Shown here: positions 1 to 9,220 of the stretch, piece by piece
How the letters are laid out: each line of letters opens with the position of its first letter
Numbering within the stretch: the first letter of the stretch is position 1
NCBI GenBank assembly: GCA_026196575.1
Contig: JAPHSX010000025.1
Coordinates: 1-45,877, forward strand
Direction of reading: 5' to 3'
Origin: Gammaproteobacteria bacterium
Lineage (GTDB): Bacteria; Pseudomonadota; Gammaproteobacteria; Thiohalomonadales; Thiohalomonadaceae
DNA length: 45,877 bases
Program-made: the position numbers and the translations under genes
The notes under the pieces: generated by a model
The model's input: the letters and a program-made list of their open reading frames with translations, nothing else
Told to the model about the DNA's origin: nothing
The model's database searches: none

Positions 1-1077
1 CCCGGCACGCTCCCCCACCCAATTGGCGGCGACCATGTCGAGCCGCTTCTGCTGCAGTTTGGCACGGGCGTGCTCCAACAGCCGTTCGGTCTCGGCGGCG
101 AAGCCAACGGTGAAGGGGGGGTGCGGCAGCGCGCTCACCGTCGCCAGGATATCGGGGTTACGCAGCAGCCGCAGCGTCAGCTCCGGCGCCCCCTTCTTCA
201 CCTTCTCCGCGGCCACCTCCCCGGCGCGGTAGTCGGCCACCGCGGCGCAGGCGATGAAGAGCTCACCGGGGTCAGCGAGCACCGCCGCCAGCATCTGCTC
301 GGCGCTCTGCACATCGATACGCTCGACCCCGGCAGGGGTCGGCAGCGCCACCGGCCCGGCCACCAGCCGCACCCGCGCCCCCATCGCCACGGCGGCGGCG
401 GCGATGGCAAAGCCCATCTTGCCGGAGCTGTGGTTGCTGAGAAAGCGCACCGGATCGAGCGCCTCGCGGGTCGGCCCGGCGGTGAGGGTGAGGCGCACCC
501 CGTTGAGGGGACCGGCGGCAAAGTGCTCCTGGCACAACTGCAACAGCTCGGCCGCCTCCAGCATACGTCCGGGGCCGCTCTCGCCGCAGGCCTGCGCCCC
601 CTCGGTGGGGCCCCACACCTGCACCCCGCGCCCACGCAACTGCTGCAGGTTCTGCTGTGTCACCGCTGCCTGCCACATCTGCCGGTTCATCGCCGGGGCA
701 ACGGCGATGGGGGCGGCGGTGGCCAGACAGAGGGTGGTGAGCAGGTCATTGGCCATGCCGGCGTGCAGGCGGGCGAGAAAGTCGGCGCTGGCCGGCGCCA
801 CCACCACCAGCTCGGCCCAGCGCGCCAGCTCGATGTGGCCCATCGCCGCCTCATGCTCGGGGTCGAAGAGGGCGCTACGCACCGGATGGCCAGAGAGCGC
901 CTGCAGGGTCATGGGGGTGACAAACTGAGTGGCCGCCTCCGTCATCACCACCCGCACCTCGGCCCCCGCCTTGCGCAGGCCGCGCACCAGCTCGGCCGTC
1001 TTGTAGGCGGCAATACCGCCGGTGATGCCGAGCAGGATGTGCCGGTGCTGCAAGGTTGTCGGTAAGGGGGCACTCAT
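1..1077 (-). CDS. coaBC: Phosphopantothenoylcysteine decarboxylase / phosphopantothenate-cysteine ligase (C-terminus cut)
   Basis: This bifunctional flavoprotein makes 4'-phosphopantetheine from 4'-phosphopantothenate and cysteine in coenzyme A synthesis. The start at 1077 gives [10 protein letters not shown], and 359 codons run to the window edge; the usual length is about 400, so only the C-terminal end is missing. The N-terminal CoaC part shows the flavin-binding [10 protein letters not shown] (residues 18-27) and the decarboxylase substrate motif APAMNRQMW. The CoaB part shows [21 protein letters not shown], then CAAVADY, GFAAET and the [12 protein letters not shown] motif that holds the active-site lysine and asparagine. 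It diverges from radC across 91 bases, as in the E. coli dfp-radC arrangement. Nothing looks broken. Confidence 0.96.
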   Translation of the reverse strand, partial: MSAPLPTTLQHRHILLGITGGIAAYKTAELVRGLRKAGAEVRVVMTEAATQFVTPMTLQALSGHPVRSALFDPEHEAAMGHIELARWAELVVVAPASADFLARLHAGMANDLLTTLCLATAAPIAVAPAMNRQMWQAAVTQQNLQQLRGRGVQVWGPTEGAQACGESGPGRMLEAAELLQLCQEHFAAGPLNGVRLTLTAGPTREALDPVRFLSNHSSGKMGFAIAAAAVAMGARVRLVAGPVALPTPAGVERIDVQSAEQMLAAVLADPGELFIACAAVADYRAGEVAAEKVKKGAPELTLRLLRNPDILATVSALPHPPFTVGFAAETERLLEHARAKLQQKRLDMVAANWVGERAG

Positions 1078-1168
1078 AATCAGCGCAGTTTAGCAGAAAC
1101 CTGGCGCACCCCGGCACTACTGTGTCTAAAATGGGGGTCACTGACGAGAGCGCAACAGGGAGGTTGTT

Positions 1169-1843
1169 ATGGCAATATCGGACTGGCCCGCCGCAGAGCG
1201 GCCACGGGAAAAACTGCTGGCGCGGGGGGCCGCCGCCCTCTCCGACGCAGAACTGCTGGCGATCTTTCTGCGCACCGGCCTGCCGGGCAAGTCGGCGGTA
1301 GAGCTGGCGCGCGAGCTGCTGCACCACTTCGATGGCCTGCGCGGCCTGCTGGAGGCGGAGCAAAAGGCCTTCTGTGCGGTGAAGGGGCTGGGGCAGGCAA
1401 AGTTCGTGCAACTGCAGGCCACCCTCGAATTATCCCGCCGCCACCTCCTCTCCACCCTGCAGCGGGGCGATGCCCTCACCTCGCCCGCCGAGACCCGTCA
1501 CTACCTCAGCGCCCAGCTGCGCCACCGCGAACGTGAGGTCTTCGCCTGTCTCTATCTGGACAACCGCCACCGGGTACTCGGCTACGAGGAGCTCTTCTTC
1601 GGCACCATCGACGGCGCCAGCGTCCACCCGCGCGAGGTGGTGCGCCGCTGCATCGAGCACAACGCGGCGGCGGTGATCCTGGCCCACAACCACCCATCCG
1701 GAGTCGCCGAACCGAGCCGCAGCGACGAGGAGATCACTCGCCGCCTGAGAGAGGCGCTGGCCCTGGTCGACGTGCGGGTGCTGGATCACATGATCGTGGG
1801 CGACGGCGTCATCACCTCCCTGGCGGAGCGGGGGGTGATTTAA
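1169..1843 (+). CDS. radC: RadC family JAB1/MPN-domain protein
   Basis: This is a RadC/YicR family protein of 224 residues, the usual length. The N-terminal part has a helix-hairpin-helix-like region with [20 protein letters not shown]. The C-terminal JAMM metalloprotease-like domain carries [18 protein letters not shown], so the two histidines, the serine and the aspartate of the metal site are present. A good ribosome site (AGGGAGG) precedes the ATG. The family was historically linked to DNA repair, but its biochemical role is unsettled. Neighbouring coaBC upstream and rpmB downstream match the E. coli coaBC-radC-rpmB order, except that a 3.3-kb c-di-GMP gene now separates radC from rpmB. 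Confidence 0.95.
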   Translation: MAISDWPAAERPREKLLARGAAALSDAELLAIFLRTGLPGKSAVELARELLHHFDGLRGLLEAEQKAFCAVKGLGQAKFVQLQATLELSRRHLLSTLQRGDALTSPAETRHYLSAQLRHREREVFACLYLDNRHRVLGYEELFFGTIDGASVHPREVVRRCIEHNAAAVILAHNHPSGVAEPSRSDEEITRRLREALALVDVRVLDHMIVGDGVITSLAERGVI

Positions 1844-2080
1844 CCCCGGCCCCAACCACAGGCCGCTCTCTGGCGGCCGCTCGCTGTTGCGTTCACCCGA
1901 CCACCCCATTATATTGCCGTCAGATAATGTCATTCACCCCGGCCACTGGGCGCCGCATAGCGGCCCACAAACCGGTCACGGCGATTATGACGGGCTGCCG
2001 CCAACTGGCGTCGCTACCAAATCAAGAATAACAATAATTTGTGGGCACGGAAGCCTTATCTATGCCAGTTAGGGGAGACC

Positions 2081-5000
2081 ATGTCGATACGCCGCTTACT
2101 CATCACGCTGCTGGCCCTGCTTGGTCTGCTGATCCTGCTCGGCAGCCTGTGGCAGGTCAGCGACATTCGCACACGCCTGCGAGCCATCAGCTGGATCGAG
2201 CAGAGCAATGGCCTGGCCGATGCCTCGCTGCACGCCAGCGCCGTCATGGCGATGGAGCGCGGCATCACCGCCGCCATCCTTGCCGATACCCTCCAGGCCA
2301 ATGGGGGCATGCAGCGGGAGATGCTGACGCAGCGCCGTGCCCTGGATGAGCACTACCAGCGGCTGCTTGACATCGCCCACGCCCTGCCCACCCTGCCAGC
2401 CAACCACCCGCTCGTCGCCGCCCTGCGTGATCTGGCCAGCAGCCGCCAGACACTGGAGAGCTTTCGCCACGAGATCGACCTTGCGCTGGAACAAGGGGGG
2501 GAGGGGCAGCGCGAACAGGCGTGGTTCACACTGTCCTCCAGCCATATCGAGGCGCTGATGACACTGCGCTTCGCCACCATGGCGCCCCTGCCCGACAACC
2601 CCTACTCCTACGTCTCCAACCCGGTACTGAAGCAGGTGCTGTTCACCATCAGCGAGAACGCCGGACGTGAGCGCGCCATAGTCGGTATCGCCATCGCGCA
2701 GAACCGGCCGCTGACGGCAGAGGAGCTGGAGCGCCTGCGACAGTACCGCAACCTGGTCCGCTTGCGGCTGAAGACCAGCGAGTCGATCACCCGCTACATG
2801 CCCACCACCGCGGAGCTGACCCACGCCACCACGCGCCTGAGTACGGTCTTTCTTGGCCGCTACGAGGAGCTGCGCCAGGCGGTTCTCAGCGCCAGCCGCG
2901 AGGGGCGCCCCTACCCCGTTAGTGCCGAGGAGTGGTATACCGGGGCGACCGCCGGCATCAATACGGTGCTGGAGTTGGCCGATGTACTGAATGATCAGCT
3001 GCGCCAGGATATCGGCCGCCTGCGCGGCAGTGTCGAACTCGGCAGCACCCTGGTGCTGTTTTCGATGCTGGGCGCGCTCCTTGTCTTCACCGTCGCCCTG
3101 ACACAGATCCGGCGCCGCATCCTGGAGCCGCTGCAGCGTCTGGAGGGGGCGGCCAACACCATCGCCGGCGGCGATCTGCAGCAGCCTCTGCCCGCCTTTA
3201 ACCAGGACGAGCTGGGGCACCTGGCCACCGCCTTCGACCACATGCGCCAAACGTTGCTGGACGACATCCAGCAGCGCGAGGCCGCCGCCGCAGAGTTGCG
3301 CAAATTTGCCCTGAGCCTGGAGCAGAGCGCCGATGCGGTGATGATCACCGACCGTGACCGCAACATCGAATATGTCAACGCCGCCTTCGAACGCACCCGT
3401 GGCTACCACCGCAGCGAGGTGCTGGGCAAAAACGCCGCCATCTGCAAACAGGAGATCAACGACCCGACCGCCTGCGAGAACTTTCAACAGGCACTGGAAC
3501 AGGGCGAGGCGTTCTGCACCACCCTTGCCAACCAGCGTGCCGATGGCACCCCCTTCTACGAGGAGGTGACCCTCAGCCCGCTGCGCGACCCTGCCGGCGT
3601 CATCACCCACTACATCTCCACCAGCAAAGATGTGACCGTGCGCATTCGTGCCGAGGCCGAGCTGCGCAAGCTGAGCCAGGCGATCGAGCAGAGCGTCAGC
3701 TCGGTGATCATCACCGACCCCGAGGGCATCATCGAATATGTCAACCCGCAGTTCAGCCGCACCACCGGCTACCACGCCGAGGAGGTGCGCGGGCGCAAGC
3801 TCAACATGCTCAAATCGGGCCAGACCACCGCGGCGCAGTACCAGGAGCTGTGGCACACCATCAAACAGGGACAGGTCTGGGAGGGGGAGCTGCTCAACAA
3901 ACGCAAGAATGGCGAACTCTACTGGGAGCTCGTCTCGATCAGCCCGGTACGCAACCCGCAGGGGCTTATCACCAACTTCGTCGGTCTGCAGCACGACATC
4001 AGCGAGCACAAGAAACTGGAGGAGCAGCTCAACTTCTTCGCCTTCTATGATGAACTGACGCAACTGCCCAACCGCAACCTGCTGACCCAGCGCTTCAAGC
4101 AGGCCGCCGGCGCCAGTCGGCGCAACGGCACCCTGCTCGCCCTGCTCTCGCTCGATATCTGCCGCTTCAAGCTGATTAACGACAGCCTTGGCCACCGTAT
4201 CGGCGACGAGGTGCTGCGCACCATCGGTACGCGCCTGAGCCAGGCGGCGCGTGAACACGACACCGTGGCGCGCTACGGCGGCGACGAGTTCGTGGTCATC
4301 CTCTCCGATGTGGAGAACCCCGACGACATTAGCACCGTGGCACAGCGCATGCTCGACGCGGCGGCGCAACCTATGGTGCTGGAGGGGCACGAATTGCGCC
4401 TGGCCCTGCATATCGGCATCAGTCTGATGCCCCAGGATGGCGACGACCTCGACACCCTGCTGCGCAACGCCATCACCGCCCTGCATCAGGCGGCGCGTGA
4501 GGGGCGCAACCACTTCCGCTTCTACACCGAGGAGCTGAATGCGGCGGCATCGGCAAGGCTTTCAATGGAGCACGCCCTGCGCCGCGCGCTGGAACAGAAT
4601 GAACTGGAGCTGCACTACCAGCCGAAGGTCGACCTGCAGAGCGGTCGCATCACCGGCGTCGAGGCGCTGGCACGCTGGCACCACCCCACCGAGGGGTGGA
4701 TCCCCCCCGTGCAGTTCATCCCGGTAGCCGAGGAGACCGGCCTCATCATGGAGCTGGGCGAATGGGCACTGCGCGAGGCCTGCACCCAGAACCGGCGCTG
4801 GCAGGCGGCCGGGCTGCCGCCCATCACCGTGGCCGTCAACCTCTCCGTCTGCCAGCTGCGCCAGCCAACGCTGGTGGCAACGGTGACGCGGATCCTCGGG
4901 GAGAGCGAGCTGGAGGCGCGTTATCTGGAGCTGGAGTTGACCGAAAGCGCGGTGATGGAGTCACCGGACGAAACCGTGCGGATACTGGGGCAGCTCAAGG

Positions 5001-5380
5001 CGCTGGGGCTGAGCCTCGCCGTCGATGATTTTGGCACCGGCTACTCCAGCCTCTCCCACCTGGGCCACTTTGCCTTCGACACCCTGAAGATCGACCGCAG
5101 CTTTGTTATCGACATCACCAGCGCCCCGGATCAGGCCACCATTGCCAAGACCATTATTGCCATGGCCGACAGCCTGCGCCTGAAGGTGGTGGCCGAAGGG
5201 GTAGAGGGCGAGGAACAAGCGGTCTACCTGCGCGACAAGGGGTGTGACGAGCTGCAGGGTTACCTCTTCAGCCGTCCGCTACCGGCCGCCGAACTCGAAA
5301 CACTGCTACGCAGCGGCCGCGCCCTCACCCTCCCCCCGCGCCGCGGCGAGAAACCGGAGGCCTTCCCGGGCAACACCTGA
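2081..5380 (+). CDS. Membrane PAS-PAS-GGDEF-EAL c-di-GMP turnover protein
   Basis: A 1099-residue inner-membrane signalling protein predicted to make and/or degrade cyclic di-GMP. I chose the ATG at 2081 (MSIRRLL) because AGGGGAG lies just upstream; an in-frame earlier start exists but has no ribosome site. Order: membrane helix 5-24; a roughly 295-residue helical periplasmic region with MERGITAAILA and a QRRALDEHY segment, resembling NIT-type sensors; helix about 322-345; HAMP; two PAS domains (about 410-525 and 530-650); GGDEF; EAL. The cyclase signature GGDEF (733-737) is intact and preceded by the inhibitory-site REHD at the expected spacing. The EAL motif (861-863), DDFGTGYSSL, KIDRSFV and EGVE are intact. 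Both activities are therefore possible; the ligand is unknown. Confidence 0.93.
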   Translation: MSIRRLLITLLALLGLLILLGSLWQVSDIRTRLRAISWIEQSNGLADASLHASAVMAMERGITAAILADTLQANGGMQREMLTQRRALDEHYQRLLDIAHALPTLPANHPLVAALRDLASSRQTLESFRHEIDLALEQGGEGQREQAWFTLSSSHIEALMTLRFATMAPLPDNPYSYVSNPVLKQVLFTISENAGRERAIVGIAIAQNRPLTAEELERLRQYRNLVRLRLKTSESITRYMPTTAELTHATTRLSTVFLGRYEELRQAVLSASREGRPYPVSAEEWYTGATAGINTVLELADVLNDQLRQDIGRLRGSVELGSTLVLFSMLGALLVFTVALTQIRRRILEPLQRLEGAANTIAGGDLQQPLPAFNQDELGHLATAFDHMRQTLLDDIQQREAAAAELRKFALSLEQSADAVMITDRDRNIEYVNAAFERTRGYHRSEVLGKNAAICKQEINDPTACENFQQALEQGEAFCTTLANQRADGTPFYEEVTLSPLRDPAGVITHYISTSKDVTVRIRAEAELRKLSQAIEQSVSSVIITDPEGIIEYVNPQFSRTTGYHAEEVRGRKLNMLKSGQTTAAQYQELWHTIKQGQVWEGELLNKRKNGELYWELVSISPVRNPQGLITNFVGLQHDISEHKKLEEQLNFFAFYDELTQLPNRNLLTQRFKQAAGASRRNGTLLALLSLDICRFKLINDSLGHRIGDEVLRTIGTRLSQAAREHDTVARYGGDEFVVILSDVENPDDISTVAQRMLDAAAQPMVLEGHELRLALHIGISLMPQDGDDLDTLLRNAITALHQAAREGRNHFRFYTEELNAAASARLSMEHALRRALEQNELELHYQPKVDLQSGRITGVEALARWHHPTEGWIPPVQFIPVAEETGLIMELGEWALREACTQNRRWQAAGLPPITVAVNLSVCQLRQPTLVATVTRILGESELEARYLELELTESAVMESPDETVRILGQLKALGLSLAVDDFGTGYSSLSHLGHFAFDTLKIDRSFVIDITSAPDQATIAKTIIAMADSLRLKVVAEGVEGEEQAVYLRDKGCDELQGYLFSRPLPAAELETLLRSGRALTLPPRRGEKPEAFPGNT

Positions 5381-5466
5381 GTTGACCGCCACCCCGGTAG
5401 CGGCACCCTTGTCCATGATGCGAGCATGGAGATTGCCGGTTTGCGGTAAAAATCTGGGGGTGATGC

Positions 5467-5495
5467 TTGCCTCAAAGTAGCGGATTTGGTATAAA
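5467..5495 (+). promoter_or_regulatory. Sigma-70 type promoter of rpmB-rpmG
   Basis: TTGCCT (5467-5472) and TATAAA (5490-5495) are separated by 17 bases and lie about 70 bases before the rpmB start. Both boxes are close to consensus, as expected for a ribosomal protein operon. No other good promoter is visible between the GGDEF-EAL gene and rpmB. Confidence 0.7.
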
Positions 5496-5562
5496 AGCCG
5501 GCTTCCTGCTCCCGGGTAGATCCGGGGAGTGAACAGAATTCAGTATTGGCGGAGTTAAGAAC

Positions 5563-5799
5563 ATGTCCAAGGTATGCCAGGTAACAGGCAAACGTCCTAT
5601 CACCGGTAACAACGTTTCGCACGCGCACAACAAGACGAAGCGTCGTTTCCTGCCCAACTTGCACTCACACCGTTTCTGGGTTGAGAGCGAGAAGCGCTGG
5701 GTTAAACTGCGTCTCACCACCAAGGGGATGCGTATCATCGACAAGAAAGGTATCGACGCCGTACTGGTTGATATCCGTGCCCGCGGCACGAAGGTATAA
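5563..5799 (+). CDS. rpmB: 50S ribosomal protein L28
   Basis: A 78-residue ribosomal protein of the large subunit, the normal length. The N-terminus [12 protein letters not shown] and the following [14 protein letters not shown] are the family's typical basic rRNA-binding sequence. It is translated just upstream of rpmG, with 11 bases between stop and start, so the pair forms the standard rpmB-rpmG operon with its own promoter and terminator. A Zn-binding cysteine pattern is not complete, so this looks like the zinc-free form. Confidence 0.98.
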   Translation: MSKVCQVTGKRPITGNNVSHAHNKTKRRFLPNLHSHRFWVESEKRWVKLRLTTKGMRIIDKKGIDAVLVDIRARGTKV

Positions 5800-5810
5800 G
5801 GAGCTAGATC

Positions 5811-5978
5811 ATGGCTAAATCCGGACGCGACAAGATCCGCCTCAACTCCAGCGCAGGCACCGGTCACTTTTACACCACCGACAAAAACAAGCGCAACATG
5901 CCCGAGAAGATGGAGATCAAGAAGTTTGATCCCGTCATCCGTCAGCATGTGATGTACAAGGAAGGCAAGATTAAGTAA
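5811..5978 (+). CDS. rpmG: 50S ribosomal protein L33
   Basis: A 55-residue large-subunit ribosomal protein. The start [20 protein letters not shown] follows an AAGGAG ribosome site, and the product ends MYKEGKIK. The sequence has no cysteines, so it is the zinc-independent (C-minus) form of L33. It is the second gene of the rpmB-rpmG operon and is followed within 25 bases by a strong intrinsic terminator. Confidence 0.98.
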   Translation: MAKSGRDKIRLNSSAGTGHFYTTDKNKRNMPEKMEIKKFDPVIRQHVMYKEGKIK

Positions 5979-6002
5979 GCCTTTTTTGCGACACCTGAAG
6001 AG

Positions 6003-6025
6003 GCCCGGCACTGCCGGGCTTTTTT
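6003..6025 (+). terminator. Intrinsic terminator of rpmB-rpmG
   Basis: A perfect 7-bp stem GCCCGGC/GCCGGGC with a three-base loop is followed directly by six T residues. It closes the rpmBG operon; the next gene (hydantoinase A-type) converges from the other strand and ends at 6046. Confidence 0.9.
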
Positions 6026-6045
6026 GTGGCCGCTACTTTGCCCCC

Positions 6046-8016
6046 TCAAGCCTGACAGTCGAGGACGAGATTGCCATGCGGGTCGACCAGTGCCCGCCAG
6101 TGCGGGGCGATGAAGGTGGTGGCAACCTGCTCGGTCACCAGCGCCGGCCCCTCGATCACATTGCCGACAGAGAGGTCTTGACGCCGATAGAGCGCCACCG
6201 GCCCATCAATACCGTGCAGCACGGCCTGATCAACCACCACCCCACCCGGTGAGACAGGCGGTGCCTCAAGCGGCAGTTGCGGCAGCGGGCCACGCAGGCT
6301 CAGGCGCAGGTTCACCAGCTCCACCGGCAGCGCCAGACGGTGACCATAGCGCTGCTGGTGGGCCAGGTGAAAGGCCTCGCTGGCCTCGGCGACATCCCCA
6401 TGCCACGCCACATTGAGGGTGTAGGACTGGCCCTTGTAGCGCAGATCGATGCTTGACAGTGCCGTCACCGCTGCCGCAGTCACACCCTCCTGGGCCAGCG
6501 AGGCCATTCCCTGTTGCCGCAACCCTTCCAGCGCCTGTTCGATCTCGGCAACCGGGATTGTCTGCAACAAACCCTGGTGGGTGCATGAGAGCTGCCGCCC
6601 GCGCGGCGCGCTGAGCATCCCCAGCGCCGAGAGCACCCCGCCATGAATAGGCACCAGTGCCTGACGCATCCCCAACGCCTCGGCGAGGGCACAGACGTGC
6701 AACCCGCCGGCACCACCAAAGCAGGCGAGCGTCAACTGCCGCGGGTCGATGCCACGCTGCACCGAGATCACCCGCAGGGCACGGGCCATCTGTTCGTTGG
6801 CGATACGGATGATCCCCTCCGCCGCCTCATAAAGGCCGATATTGAGCTGCTCGGCGATCACCCCCACCGCCCTCTTTGCCGCCGCCACGTCGAGCGCCAT
6901 CTCACCGCCAAGGAAGGCGTCAGCACGCAGCCGGCCGAGTAGCAGGTTGGCGTCGGTCACCGTCGCCTCGACCCCGCCACGACCGTAACAGGCGGGCCCC
7001 GGTGCCGCCCCCGCCGACTGCGGCCCCACCTGCAACAGACCGCCGCCATCGACCCGGGCGATGGAGCCGCCCCCCGCGCCGATGGTGTGCATGTCAACCA
7101 TCGGCACCGCCACTGGCCAGGGACCAATCCGCCCCTCGCTGGTAAGCCGCAGCTCGCCATCAATAAGGGCGACATCGGTGGAGGTTCCCCCCATGTCGAA
7201 GGTGAGGAGCTGCTCGCGCCCGGTGCGGGCGGCGATAGCCCGCGCCGCCGAGAGCCCCCCGGCGGGGCCGGAGAGCAGCATGCGCACCGCCTGCCGCCCG
7301 GCAAGCCCCGCCTCGATGGTGTTGCCGCAACTCTGCATCACCGAGATACCGACCCCAGGCAGCCCCGCCTCCAGCCGCTGGAGATAGCCCGCCACCAGCG
7401 GCCCCACCCAGGCGTTGAGCCAGGTGGCGATGCCGCGCTCGTACTCCTTGTATTCGGGAAGGATGGCGGAGGAGCGCGAGACAAAGAGCCCGGCAGGCAG
7501 CGCCGCCTCGATCTGCCGCTCAAAACGGTCGTCAAGGAAGGAGAAGAGGAGGGTGATCGCCACCGCCTCGGGCGCAAGCGCCTTCACCCGCGCCACCAGC
7601 GCCGCTAGATCCTCTTCGCCAAGCGGCTCTACCACCGCGCCGTCGCCGCCCAGGCGGCCGCCCGTCTCCAGGCAGAGCTCCCGAGGAACGGGAGGGGTGA
7701 GCGCCTGCGGCTGCAGGTTGTAGAGCTCGCGCCGCGCCTGACGACCGATGGTGAGCAGATCCTGCAGGCCGTGGTTGGTGATAAAGCAGGTGCGCCCCCC
7801 CTTCCCCTCCAGCACCGCATTGGTGGCGACGGTGGAGCCATGCACCAGTTGCAGTGACGCGAGCCCGTCGCCGGTCAGCCCAAGTTCACGCACCCCCTGC
7901 AGGATCGCCTGCTCCGGGGCATGCGGGGTGGAGAGCACCTTGTGCACCCGCAGCCGCTCGCCGTCGAGCAGCACGAAGTCGGTGAAGGTTCCGCCGGTAT
8001 CTATGCCTAACAGCAT
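6046..8016 (-). CDS. Hydantoinase A / 5-oxoprolinase family protein (HyuA-type)
   Basis: A 656-residue member of the ATP-dependent hydantoinase A/oxoprolinase family, which opens cyclic amides such as 5-oxoproline or N-methylhydantoin. The N-terminus MLLGIDTGGTFTDFVLLDGE is the nucleotide-binding signature. Further in are the second ASKHA-type motif FDMGGTSTDVALIDG, the GAGGGSIARVD glycine-rich stretch and GPGPACYGRGG-like GAAPGPACYGRGG. The family normally works with a HyuB partner of about 520-600 residues or is fused to it; neither is seen here. The gene stands alone between the rpmG terminator and the divergent ABC cassette. The substrate cannot be told from sequence. Confidence 0.9.
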   Translation of the reverse strand: MLLGIDTGGTFTDFVLLDGERLRVHKVLSTPHAPEQAILQGVRELGLTGDGLASLQLVHGSTVATNAVLEGKGGRTCFITNHGLQDLLTIGRQARRELYNLQPQALTPPVPRELCLETGGRLGGDGAVVEPLGEEDLAALVARVKALAPEAVAITLLFSFLDDRFERQIEAALPAGLFVSRSSAILPEYKEYERGIATWLNAWVGPLVAGYLQRLEAGLPGVGISVMQSCGNTIEAGLAGRQAVRMLLSGPAGGLSAARAIAARTGREQLLTFDMGGTSTDVALIDGELRLTSEGRIGPWPVAVPMVDMHTIGAGGGSIARVDGGGLLQVGPQSAGAAPGPACYGRGGVEATVTDANLLLGRLRADAFLGGEMALDVAAAKRAVGVIAEQLNIGLYEAAEGIIRIANEQMARALRVISVQRGIDPRQLTLACFGGAGGLHVCALAEALGMRQALVPIHGGVLSALGMLSAPRGRQLSCTHQGLLQTIPVAEIEQALEGLRQQGMASLAQEGVTAAAVTALSSIDLRYKGQSYTLNVAWHGDVAEASEAFHLAHQQRYGHRLALPVELVNLRLSLRGPLPQLPLEAPPVSPGGVVVDQAVLHGIDGPVALYRRQDLSVGNVIEGPALVTEQVATTFIAPHWRALVDPHGNLVLDCQA

Positions 8017-8110
8017 CTCTTATCTCGGGTTGAACTCTATTTGGAACTTTTTAAAATATTGCCCGTTCAAACAGGACGATGGTTTCCCCGGAGGGCCAAT
8101 CTCCAGTGCG

Positions 8111-8123
8111 CGGTATCATACCG
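8111..8123. promoter_or_regulatory. 13-bp perfect palindrome in a divergent intergenic region
   Basis: CGGTAT-C-ATACCG lies between the divergent hydantoinase A-type gene and the ABC cassette. Position and symmetry suit a regulator's operator, but no regulator is encoded nearby and there is only one copy, so this is weakly supported. Confidence 0.25.
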
Positions 8124-8160
8124 AATTCAACAGTGATAATCTTTCCGCCGCGCAGGGGGA

Positions 8161-8225
8161 TGTGGGAGCGCCGTCCCGGCGCGAACTAAGCTGCCACCCC
8201 TTCGGCCCGAGGACGGGCCTCCCAC
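8161..8225. repeat. REP-like structured repeat, copy 1
   Basis: The outer stem GTGGGAG/CTCCCAC (8162-8168 with 8219-8225) encloses two inner hairpins, GCGCCG/CGGCGC and GGCCCG/CGGGCC. The layout is shared with the copy at 12250-12305, with paired base changes in the first inner stem. It resembles the TGTGGGAGCGG-type REP sequences of Pseudomonas and relatives. It lies 35 bases before the ABC ATPase gene. Confidence 0.75.
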
Positions 8226-8260
8226 GGGAAGTGTGGTGCAAACAACAAAACCGGAATGCT

Positions 8261-9220
8261 ATGGAAAACGATATCCTGATCAAGGTAGAACACCTCTCGC
8301 GCCGCTACGGCAACACCCTGGCGGTCAACCGCCTCAACTTCGAGGTCAAACGCGGCGAGGTGCTCGGTTTTCTCGGCCCCAATGGCGCCGGCAAGTCGAC
8401 CACCATGCTGATGCTCAGCGGCAACCTCGCCCCCAGCAGCGGCGCCATCACCATCAACGGCATCGACCTGCTGGAGGAGCCGAAGGCGGCAAAACTGGCC
8501 CTCGGTTTCCTGCCGGAGCAGCCGCCGCTCTACCGCGAGCTGACGGTGGATGAGTTCCTTGACTACTGCGCCCGCCTCAACCGCATCGACAAGGGCAAGA
8601 TTGCCGCCGCCGTGGATCAGGCCAAACAGCGTTGCGGCCTTACCGCGGTAAGCAAGCGGCTCATCAACAACCTCTCCAAGGGCTACCAGCAGCGGGTCGG
8701 CATCGCCCAGGCGATCATCCACTCCCCCGACGTGGTGATCCTCGATGAGCCCACCGTCGGCCTCGATCCGATTCAAATCCGCGAGATCCGCCAGCTGATC
8801 CGCGACATTGGCACCGAGCACAGCGTCATCCTCTCCACCCACATCCTCCCCGAGGTGCAGGCCACCTGCGACCGGGTGCAGATCATCCATAACGGCGAAC
8901 TGGTGTTGAGCGACACCATCGACGGTCTCACCCAGCGTATGCAGAGTTCCAGTCTGGTGGTGGCGCTGCGCCAGCCGCCCGCCCTCGCGGAGTTAGGCGC
9001 CATCGCGGGGATCAGCGCCGTCGAGCCACTGGAGGGGGGGCGCCTGCGCCTCAGCCACGCACCGCAACTCAACCCCTCGGAGCGGGTCGTCGAGCGCGCC
9101 GTGGCCGAAGGGTGGGGCCTCTACGAACTTACCCCCGAGCGCCTCTCGCTGGAGGATGTCTTCGTCAACATCACCACTACCGACACCGCCGCCGATACCA
9201 CAGAGGAGGCCGCCGCATGA
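8261..9220 (+). CDS. ABC transporter ATP-binding protein (GldA-like)
   Basis: A 319-residue ABC ATPase, first gene of a four-gene export cassette. MENDILIKVEHLSRRYG opens the protein; the same frame is open far upstream, but that stretch runs through the REP-like repeat. Walker A is GPNGAGKST, the signature is LSKGYQQR, Walker B is VVILDEPTVGLDP, and the switch histidine is in LSTHIL. The C-terminal 80 residues form the regulatory tail common in the gliding-motility/Nos-type exporters. Its stop overlaps the start of the permease gene by ATGA, so the two are translationally coupled. The substrate is unknown. Confidence 0.93.
   Translation: MENDILIKVEHLSRRYGNTLAVNRLNFEVKRGEVLGFLGPNGAGKSTTMLMLSGNLAPSSGAITINGIDLLEEPKAAKLALGFLPEQPPLYRELTVDEFLDYCARLNRIDKGKIAAAVDQAKQRCGLTAVSKRLINNLSKGYQQRVGIAQAIIHSPDVVILDEPTVGLDPIQIREIRQLIRDIGTEHSVILSTHILPEVQATCDRVQIIHNGELVLSDTIDGLTQRMQSSSLVVALRQPPALAELGAIAGISAVEPLEGGRLRLSHAPQLNPSERVVERAVAEGWGLYELTPERLSLEDVFVNITTTDTAADTTEEAAA

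Noticed and set aside
1861-1878. Hairpin GGCCGC/GCGGCC just after radC as a terminator
   Set aside because: Only a 6-bp stem and no T tract follows.
2096-4513. An 805-codon open frame antisense to the GGDEF-EAL gene
   Set aside because: It mirrors the coding frame of a clearly real gene in high-G+C DNA and its product has no recognisable domain.
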